Origin: Craspedostauros australis
Lineage: Eukaryota > Bacillariophyta > Bacillariophyceae > Mastogloiales > Achnanthaceae
Length of the DNA: 64,000 bases
Direction: 5' to 3'
Assembly: GCA_026770025.1 (NCBI GenBank)
Contig: JAMXDE010000003.1
Location: forward strand, 3,162,001 to 3,226,000
Shown: in pieces, positions 9,865 to 17,436 of the stretch
Numbering within the stretch: position 1 is the first letter of the stretch
Layout of the letters: every line of letters starts with the position of its first letter
Notes under the pieces: generated by a model
Told to the model about the DNA's origin: nothing
Database searches by the model: none
What the model saw: the letters and a program-made list of their open reading frames with translations, nothing else
Translations under genes and position numbers: made by a program

Positions 9865-10808
9865 TTACTCTTCTTCCTCTCCGGCAGCTGCTCTTGTGGC
9901 GGCACGCTTCTTGGCAACACGTCCTGGGGCACCCTGGCCGTATGGGGAGTTGACGGAGAAGTCAATGTGCTTCTCAGAAGATGTTCTGACATTGAAGGAT
10001 GGGACATTGACGAGCTGGCTTCCGACGCGGATGTGACGCTGTCGGATCAGGACACGGGCGTGGTGGATGGACTTGGCGAGACCCTGCTTGTAGACCTTGG
10101 TCTGGAGGCGGCGTTCCAACAGCTTCTGGGTACTCAGCTGGAGGACGAAATCGAGCTCCATCTCGTCGTCGGCAAGGAGCCCGTATCGGCTCATACGTCT
10201 CATCAGTGCGGCACCCTCGAAAATTCTCTTTGGATCCTTTGGGTCCAAGGTGAGGAGTGTGCGGGCAGCCTTACGGAGCTTGGCAAGAGCATACTGAACA
10301 CGCCAGATTTCGCGCTTGCAGCGAAGTCCGTATTCTCCGACGAGCTTCAATTCAGCATCAAGACGTTCCTTCTCGTATGGGCGACGAGGAGTCTTGGAGG
10401 TCTTGCTGTCTGCAGGTGGTCAATACGCACGCCAGTTCGGTTCAGTTCAGTTTGAGGCAGTGCAACAGTTGCGGTGTGTCAAACGTGTGTTTGAGAGGAT
10501 TTCATCAATCGTCCAGAGGAAGCAGTGATTTGTTCGAAAAGAGCAGATCGGAAACAGGTGAGAATCGGTGATCAACGTCATCATTGTAGTTGCTTCATAC
10601 GGGTGCGCAGCCACACTGGCGGCCTGTTCCTCATCATCGTTCGTTTGGTGCTGGCGTGCCGGGTAGCCCACATGTCGCTCTTGGCAAGAGACATGTTCCT
10701 GGAGCTTGCCGTGACGGCACTGAGAACGCCGCCATTGCGCACTCGCACATCTGCATCCCTGCAAGTTCTTCGTCACTTACAGTTGCGGTGGACGGCACAG
10801 GTTGGCAT
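9865..10808 (-). CDS. RPS9: Cytosolic small-subunit ribosomal protein uS4 (RPS9)
   Basis: Two exons: 10781-10808 (28 bases) and 9865-10409, giving 190 residues. The first exon is too short to appear as an ORF. It was placed because ATG CCA ACC ... CGC AAC T is followed by a GTAAGT donor and joins in phase 1 to AC AGC AAG. The join gives [20 protein letters not shown], the expected eukaryotic N-terminus. The body has all uS4 hallmarks: [34 protein letters not shown], the S4 RNA-binding core [33 protein letters not shown] and an acidic EEEE tail. It binds 18S rRNA near the mRNA entry and helps decoding accuracy. The 371-base intron next to the start codon is typical of ribosomal-protein genes, where it may aid expression. 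Confidence 0.95.
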
Positions 10809-11522
10809 GGTGGAGGGATCAAACGACTACTTCTTGCGACTCTGGATGTGTCGATGATGCTGGTGGTGCTTGTTGGCGACGGTGTTGTTCGAGCAAGGAC
10901 AATTCCGCTGGCTTGCCTTGTTGATGCTGTTCTACACGGTGTTTCGGTTCTGGGTGTCGGAGCTGTTCTTGTTGTTGACGTCGTCTCCATTTCCTCGTTG
11001 TTTTCTGCTCCTGTCTTTGGACGGACGGACGTACGGACGGATCAGTCGGGGACGAACTCTACGTGAATCCTACGTAAGTTATGTACTATGATAGTCGAGC
11101 AGTTATCGCGTTACTAACAAATTGAAGGAACATAAGTACACGCGCCAAATACGGACACCCATTCGTGGACTGCTTTCGACTGATACGAACATAACGGCCG
11201 CATCATTCTGGGATGTGCTGATAGACGGACAGACATGCGGCGAAAAGATTCGACAAACATCGAAGATCGCGGAGGGTGAACGAACAAGGCGATTTGTGAT
11301 CCCGCACATCGGCCAACAACCACATCGGCTTCCTCCGACCCAAACACACCCGGAAACCCACAAAGTGGGATACTCGCACCAAGCATCACACATAGGCGGC
11401 GTGAAGCGCAATAGATAACTCTGTTTCCACCTATTATACACTGGAGTATAATCGGTTCGGACTCCTCATACGATCTGTAGTCGGTCAATCAGCCAGTCAG
11501 CCAATCAAGCAATCAAGCAGTC
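10809..11522. other. Divergent promoter region between uS4 and the twin CX9C gene
   Basis: About 0.7 kb must hold the promoters of both genes. It contains an ACGGACGGACGTACGGACGG stretch near 11020-11040. Just before the CX9C start codon there is a run of short direct repeats (CAATCAGCCAGTCAGCCAATCAAG) that looks like a 5' UTR. No RNA gene seen. Confidence 0.5.
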
Positions 11523-12839
11523 ATGTTCATCCGCAATTCCATTGTCCCACGCATGAAACATGTGCACCAGAAATCGTCGGCAGCAACCACCAGCCTGGCA
11601 TTGCGGTTGAGACACCGTCTGCGTCTCAATGGCAACGTTTATGCCAACGCAGCTGCGCATTCGAGCAAAGGAATCCAGCAGAACTTCTCATCGTCAGCCT
11701 CGGCTCCAGCTGCTTCGTCCTGGAGGCGCCAAGGCCGTGGTCGCAGCGGCTGGTCGTCGGAAAGCCAGGCTGTGAGGACAGCCACGTTAATGTCCCTGGC
11801 ACCTGCGCTATTGGTGTCCAGGTATACCATGGATTCCACGCCCGCATCAACAGAATCCAGCACCGACGCTCCAGGAGGTGTCGAGCCAGGCACGGACGCG
11901 GATCCGTACGAAAACTTGCCGGAGAAGGATGAACCAACGCATTGCTCCATCTGTAAGACGTACCGACAGGGCCCATGCCGTCCATTCTGGCGCAAAGTCG
12001 AAGCCTGCACGAAGGACCATGCGCCGGAGGAGGATGAGAAGCCATCGTCGTCGTCGTCGTCGTCGTCATCCAAAACTGCAGCAGACTCGGATGCCAAAGG
12101 CGACAAGAACAATACCAATGCCGATGACGACGATGGGCCCATCAAGGAACCGTCGTGCATGAAGTACATGATGCCATTTGTGGAATGCGCCACCGAGTTT
12201 CGCAACCTGTACAACCTGATCGAGATGGACACCAACTACACACTCGGTATTCAGGATCTCGAAAAAGAAGCTGCAAAGTCACTGTGCTGGACCAAAACCA
12301 ATGGTCCTGTGGTGGATTGGACGGCGTGGGAAGAGTATGTCGCAGAGAATCCGGACTGGAAACCATCCCAGACAACGACTGAATCCAAATCAGACGCGGT
12401 GTCAGCGGGCATGCCATTGTGGAGGCAACTGAAGCAAGATGAAGAACCAAACGTCATTTCCATCGAGGTCCACGTCGCCCAAATCGAGCCCGATGAGGTT
12501 GGGCAGCTGGAATGTGCGTACGCGCTGGACCAGGACGGCCACGTCATCGGATTCGCATACGGCAACAGTCCCCCCGCGGCCTCCAAGTCGCAGGATGGGA
12601 CGGCACCGCAAGAGCCTTTCGTCACCATGAAGGTTCGCATCATCGTGGAACGAGCAAAGCACTTCACAATCGGTGCCTCCTACCTTCGTGAGACCGAACC
12701 AGTGGCCAACGATGACGCCAAGGATGGCAAGGACGCACAGAAGAACGAGAAGACGCAGAAAAAGAAGACCGCAAAGCCGGTGATCTCGCATATGTACAAA
12801 AGCCACGTCTACAATGTTCCTGTCGCCGCCAAGAAGTAA
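11523..12839 (+). CDS. Mitochondrial twin CX9C (CHCH-like) protein, function unknown
   Basis: The single exon encodes 438 residues. The N-terminus is rich in Arg, Ser and Ala with almost no acid (MFIRNSIVPRMKHVH...), as in mitochondrial presequences. The core carries C141-x2-C144 and then two CX9C motifs, C152-x9-C162 (CRPFWRKVEAC) and C212-x9-C222 (CMKYMMPFVEC). They are separated by an acidic, Ser-rich insert (about 165-205). CHCH proteins fold through two disulfides made by the Mia40/Erv1 relay in the intermembrane space, and the helix pair here should do the same. The C-terminal half (about 305-390) looks like a beta-rich domain (ISIEVHVAQIEPDEV...VTMKVRIIVERAKHF) that I do not recognise. 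It ends in a Lys-rich tail. The serine run at 172-181 is a TCG repeat. Confidence 0.75.
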   Translation: MFIRNSIVPRMKHVHQKSSAATTSLALRLRHRLRLNGNVYANAAAHSSKGIQQNFSSSASAPAASSWRRQGRGRSGWSSESQAVRTATLMSLAPALLVSRYTMDSTPASTESSTDAPGGVEPGTDADPYENLPEKDEPTHCSICKTYRQGPCRPFWRKVEACTKDHAPEEDEKPSSSSSSSSSKTAADSDAKGDKNNTNADDDDGPIKEPSCMKYMMPFVECATEFRNLYNLIEMDTNYTLGIQDLEKEAAKSLCWTKTNGPVVDWTAWEEYVAENPDWKPSQTTTESKSDAVSAGMPLWRQLKQDEEPNVISIEVHVAQIEPDEVGQLECAYALDQDGHVIGFAYGNSPPAASKSQDGTAPQEPFVTMKVRIIVERAKHFTIGASYLRETEPVANDDAKDGKDAQKNEKTQKKKTAKPVISHMYKSHVYNVPVAAKK

Positions 12840-13420
12840 AACAAGCAGCGGAGCATGCGGCGTGCATCAAGTTGCTCTCGCGTGAGCTACTACTCGATGC
12901 CGTACCCGCACCGTGTGTTAAATCTAGAGAGAGAGAGCACTGGAGTTAAAGATCCTCACACTCGTACTCGTACACACAAACACATGCACTCATAAGTACT
13001 TCACACGTGTTTGTCCCAGCACCCTCGTTGCTTGGTTTGGCATCATGGACGACGTCCGCAATCCCAAACGCCGGTCTTCCTATCGACCTCTATCTCCGCA
13101 TTTGTAGTCGGAGGTCGGGCTCGTTCTTTGGTCTGTCCATTGACACGACTTGAGTGTCCCGTGTGTCTCGATCTTGGTATGTCCGTCCGTCCGGATCAGC
13201 ATCTCGAAACCAAGCAGAAAAGAACAAAAGCTGATGGGTTTTCGAACACGACACATCAAAGAGCCACCACAAGCATCCAACACATCAGTGCGGAACCCAT
13301 CAGTTGACAAAAAATCATCGCCACCATTTCACAAACAACAACAGCCCGCACCAAATCCAAATTGCCCATCACATCACATCACATTGCATCACATCCAATC
13401 ATCCAACGCAACGAAGCACA
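12840..13420. other. Intergenic between the CX9C gene and the plastid orphan gene
   Basis: It holds a 3' region, a short GA run near 12925-12938, an ACTCGTACTCGTAC motif at 12960-12975 and an ACATCACATCACATTGC repeat (13370-13395), probably in the 5' UTR of the next gene. No gene recognised. Confidence 0.5.
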
Positions 13421-14758
13421 ATGAAGGAGTTCAACCTCGTTCTGACATGCGTCCTTCCTTCGCTGGCGCGCTCCTTTGCGCCTCTGCACACAAGCAATCG
13501 TGTATCTTCCTTACTACCATCATCCGCGTTGGCGCAAAAGATCCCAACATCGAATGTCTCACTGAACGCCGCGAAGAAGAAGAAAGCCGATGATGGCGAC
13601 GATGATGAGGCCCCGTACTTGGGACCGTCCGTGGAGGTTCCCGACATCCTCGACTTCGATCTCACAGGCGGCCGACCCGGCGCCATCATCGAGTCGGAGG
13701 AGCATCTGCAGAGGAAGGAGGAGATGTTCGAAGAGATGGAAGATGGGACCCGAACCTACCCCAAATGGACCAACGACTTCGGTAGCTTCATCGAGGAAGA
13801 AGAGGCCGAGTACAACACGAACGATCCGGATGCCATCGATGCCAGCACGCTCGGTAGCTACACCATCCGCGATCTGCAGTCCAAATTCGACTACGAATGG
13901 GATCCCGAGACGGATGACGATCCCAACATCATCGATCCTGCGACTCGCCATGAGTACGTGCAAGAAGTCGAGGTGGATGAGGAGGGCGTGGAGGTTGGCT
14001 ACAATCCGATCTACGGTCCGTCCAATCCCATCGACACGCGAACCAAGAGGGGCGCCATGGACTCGTTCATGATCGATGAGAAGTCGCGTAACGATGACAT
14101 ACTACCCAAGCAGTTCCTAGATGGCGACCTTGAGATTGGATTCAACGAAGACGTCGTACGATTCCGCAAGTCCCTCGACATCATCGAGACCTACACCGAC
14201 AAATTCCTTCCCGATGACATGCTAATCCCCCGACATGTCGCCGAATGGTACGGATACCCCGAACAGTTAAGCTACCCCTCCCAGAACTACACCAACAACC
14301 GGTTCACCGATCCCAAGGACCTCACCAATTTCGATGCCATGACTCCGCAAAGGGCCCAAGAGCGGGCTATGGAGCTGGCGAGCGCCAAGAACGCTGAGTG
14401 GCTTCCGGATGGTATTTCGCAGGAGTGGCACAAGTCGCAGAGAAAGCCATACGAGGACATCGGAACCCTGGTGGGATCCGTGCTCGAGGGAGAATGCGAT
14501 CCGGATATCGTCGAGTTGATCCAACCCGCCCTCAAGATCCTGGGCGGATGCGCCGACTTGCTCAGCATCGAGAATGGCACCGTCTTCCGATTCTACTACC
14601 ACGGCCTCATCAAGAACAAGTTCGGCATGGCCGCATGGACTGAGACATTGATCCGGGATTGCGGAGTCGAGGTGACGGGAGTCGTCTTTGAGACTGGATT
14701 CAGACAGCGTGATCCTTCTTATGACAGTGGCAATCCCTACTACGGGCCCCAATGGTAG
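13421..14758 (+). CDS. Plastid-targeted protein of unknown function
   Basis: The single exon encodes 445 residues. The start at 13421 (MKEFNLVLT) was preferred to an upstream in-frame ATG at 13304 because it begins a signal peptide ending ARSF|APL, a plastid presequence junction. The region between 13304 and 13421 is low-complexity His/Thr/Asn sequence typical of a 5' UTR. The mature protein is strongly acidic to about residue 230 (DDGDDDEAP, EEEEAEYNTND, ETDDDPN). A folded-looking C-terminal domain follows (about 350-445: PALKILGGCADLLSIENGTVFRFYYHG and TLIRDCGVEVTGVVFETGFRQRDP), ending NPYYGPQW. No cofactor or metal motif is evident and I do not recognise the family. It converges on MnmE with only 160 bases between the stop codons. 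Confidence 0.8.
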   Translation: MKEFNLVLTCVLPSLARSFAPLHTSNRVSSLLPSSALAQKIPTSNVSLNAAKKKKADDGDDDEAPYLGPSVEVPDILDFDLTGGRPGAIIESEEHLQRKEEMFEEMEDGTRTYPKWTNDFGSFIEEEEAEYNTNDPDAIDASTLGSYTIRDLQSKFDYEWDPETDDDPNIIDPATRHEYVQEVEVDEEGVEVGYNPIYGPSNPIDTRTKRGAMDSFMIDEKSRNDDILPKQFLDGDLEIGFNEDVVRFRKSLDIIETYTDKFLPDDMLIPRHVAEWYGYPEQLSYPSQNYTNNRFTDPKDLTNFDAMTPQRAQERAMELASAKNAEWLPDGISQEWHKSQRKPYEDIGTLVGSVLEGECDPDIVELIQPALKILGGCADLLSIENGTVFRFYYHGLIKNKFGMAAWTETLIRDCGVEVTGVVFETGFRQRDPSYDSGNPYYGPQW

Positions 14759-14918
14759 CATGCATACGAGTATGGTGCGCTGCAAGAGATTGTGAAACGA
14801 AGTCGAGTACTCCGTAGGTAATGCCACTACTAATCGAATAGCTTTCGTCTGCAATAACTTGCTCCGCTCTCTAGAGTACATTTCTCGAAGAGCAGTAGTG
14901 CATGGTACGCCGACTATT

Positions 14919-16679
14919 CTATTTTCCAATGCAGAAGTCAGAGAATAGGACATCCAGAACATCTTCCACGTCGACGGCTCCCGTAATCCTGCCAAGTTCC
15001 GACGCAGCCAATCTCAACTCCTCAGCCGCCATATCGACCGCCATCGTGCCTTGCTGGCTCAGATCGCCGAAGCGCTCCAACGCAGCCGCCGCAGATTCCA
15101 CATGACCGCGGTGTCGTTCTCGCGTGATCATGGCGCTTTCTCCGTCGTTGCTGCCGTTCTGGAGCTTGTCAGAGATGGTCCCCGTCAACTGCTCCAGGAA
15201 GGTGTCTATGCCTTCTTGCGTGACGCAGGATATGCTGAGACCTCGCTCAAAGGGGGCGATTGGATCCTCCTTGGTTTTGCCATCCATCAGATCGAGCTTG
15301 TTGCGTAGTAGCATGATGGAAGAGGCATCCAGCTCGGATTCTCGCAGGATATCTTGAATTGCATCAAGGCCACTGCGCGTCTGCGTGCCGTCCACGACAC
15401 CGATCACGACATCCGCGTCTTCCGCCACGCGCCGGGCTCTCTTCATGCCTTCCAACTCCAACTCGTCCGTGGTGTCCGCCCGAACACCTGCCGTGTCCTT
15501 CAATGTGCACTTGATGCCCGAAAGATCCAAGTCCACCGAAAGCACATCGCGCGTAGTGCCTGCGACCGGCGAAACGATCGCCGCATCTTTGCGTGCTAAA
15601 ACATTGAAGAGACTCGATTTACCAGCATTCGGCGGGCCCAGGATGGCCACGCTGACACCATCGCGAATCAATTCGCCTTTTCGATCGTCTTGCAGATGCT
15701 GTTGCATGGAGTCCAGCAGTTGCTGCATGTTCGTGGCCACACCACCCCACACATCCCATTGCGCCGAATCGTCATCTAAGATATCGTCCTCTCCAAGCCG
15801 TTCGTCGTCGCCGAAGTCGATCACCGCTTCGGCGTGGGCCAGGCCCGAAACCAGCTGCCGGCGCCAGTCTTCGTACAGGGCCGACAGCTTGCCGTCCAGC
15901 TGATTCAGCGCTTGCTGCAGTTGCGTCTGGGTTTCGGCCGATAGAATATCCGCCAGCGCCTCGACTTGGACCAGATCCAACTTGCCGTTCCCGAACGCGC
16001 GCTGCGTGAATTCACCCGGCTCCGCCAACCGACATCCCATGGTGGGCAGAACCTGCAGAAGCCCCTGAACAACGGCCCGGCTGCCATGGCAATGCAGCTC
16101 GATCAGATCCTCCCCCGTGAAGGAGTTGGGACCTTCAAAAAGCAACACCAGCGCGCTATCCAAAGCTTGGGGCCTCTGTGCATCGACGTTGCTGTTGTAG
16201 AGTTTTCGCAACACAGCGCGACGGGGCGCTGGCAGCTTTAGCTTGGGATTGGTGAGACCGCGCAGGACAGCGTGCGCGTTGGGACCTGACACGCGTACCA
16301 CCGCAAGCGCCGTTGCTTGCTGCCCGCTGTATCCGGATGACAGCGCGAAGATCGTGTCCTGAGACGGATCTGCGGATTGCGATGGCGATGCCGTGTCGCC
16401 TGCGCTGCTGTTGAGGCGTGTCGCCCTGCGGGCAAGGAAATTGGCTGGCATGAACGTAGCCGTTGTACTGGTCCTGGTGGGTGTCTTGCATCGCACGATT
16501 GAATGGACGCCAAATTGGGCGGAGGTATCACCCACATGCGCACCGTATCCGCGTTGTGTTGATGTGTCATGGAACAGCCCATGACGATTGGGCCGAGCAT
16601 GATATTGTGGCGCAGTGATGGAGAAGGGGCGCAGCGCAAGCACTCGTGATCGCGATAGTGTGCGATATTGTGTGATCAT
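14919..16679 (-). CDS. tRNA uridine-modification GTPase MnmE/MSS1 (mitochondrial or plastid)
   Basis: The protein has 586 residues from the chosen ATG at 16679 (MITQYRTLSRSRVLALRPFS), which gives an Arg-rich, acid-poor mitochondrial presequence. Another in-frame ATG at 16757 would add a very basic stretch. Family features in order: N-terminal tetrahydrofolate-binding domain (ALSSGYSGQQATALAVVRVSG, GEDLIELHCHGS, EPGEFTQRAF), helical domain, G1 GPPNAGKSS (about 350), G2 GTTRD, G3 DTAG, G4 NKLD, and the C-terminal FCIGK whose cysteine is essential. With GidA/MTO1 the enzyme installs the cmnm5 or tm5 group on wobble U34 of organellar tRNAs. No acidic or frame damage is seen. The length matches fungal MSS1 and plant homologues. 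Confidence 0.94.
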   Translation of the reverse strand: MITQYRTLSRSRVLALRPFSITAPQYHARPNRHGLFHDTSTQRGYGAHVGDTSAQFGVHSIVRCKTPTRTSTTATFMPANFLARRATRLNSSAGDTASPSQSADPSQDTIFALSSGYSGQQATALAVVRVSGPNAHAVLRGLTNPKLKLPAPRRAVLRKLYNSNVDAQRPQALDSALVLLFEGPNSFTGEDLIELHCHGSRAVVQGLLQVLPTMGCRLAEPGEFTQRAFGNGKLDLVQVEALADILSAETQTQLQQALNQLDGKLSALYEDWRRQLVSGLAHAEAVIDFGDDERLGEDDILDDDSAQWDVWGGVATNMQQLLDSMQQHLQDDRKGELIRDGVSVAILGPPNAGKSSLFNVLARKDAAIVSPVAGTTRDVLSVDLDLSGIKCTLKDTAGVRADTTDELELEGMKRARRVAEDADVVIGVVDGTQTRSGLDAIQDILRESELDASSIMLLRNKLDLMDGKTKEDPIAPFERGLSISCVTQEGIDTFLEQLTGTISDKLQNGSNDGESAMITRERHRGHVESAAAALERFGDLSQQGTMAVDMAAEELRLAASELGRITGAVDVEDVLDVLFSDFCIGK

Positions 16680-17436
16680 CGTGACTATCAGCCAAAAACA
16701 GAAACGATGATGGGTATGGATGGACCGTCGTTGCTTCCGCTGCTGTCGTCGTATCATGCTGGAAAGTTGTGACGAATTTGATGGCGATACTCGTGCGTAC
16801 CAATGGTGGAGCGATGGGTATGCGGGGGCGTGTTTGGTGAGCCCTTGCTGTTCTGTTGAGGTGGGTTGGCACTGGTGAGACCCCGAGTCAGCACGTATCT
16901 TTGATGTGTTGGCGAATTGGTTGGATGCCAACATGCAACCGTTGGCTCAAGATTCAATGAATCCCGCGTCTTTAATCACGGATTACTGGCCACATTGCAG
17001 AAAAGCTTGACTTTTCGTCGTGGTTGGGGTGTTTCCGCACAACATCACTGATGCCATCCTCGCGTGGTGCACTCGAACATACGACTACTACACTTGCCGT
17101 ACTCGTACGAGGACATCCAAGCATCATGTCTCATGCCACAAATTGGAAGCGGCAGAATCTCTTGAGCCGGCAGGATCATCAGCAGCAACAGAAGAAGCAG
17201 GAACAGAAGCAGTAGATCGAATAGGACACGCGCATCCATTTTGTCCTTTGCCCCGTCTTCCTCAACCATCTCAACCAGCTCATCCGTTCATCCATCCATT
17301 TGTCTCGATCAATTGGCTGCGGGCTGCACTGACCTGCTCGTGGGGACATCAACAGAAACAGAACTCTGCTCTCGCGCTCGCTCCCGCTTCCGTCCTCACC
17401 GGGATCGCCCAATCCGCAGAAGCAAAAGTTTCGAGC
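16680..17436. other. Divergent region between MnmE and the large P-loop gene
   Basis: Promoters of both genes must lie here. From 17020 the frame of the P-loop gene is already open. The stretch 17020-17436 carries a GTACTCGTACGAG motif (17099-17111) and low-complexity Gln/Pro/His codons, so I read it as untranslated or only weakly coding. Confidence 0.45.
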
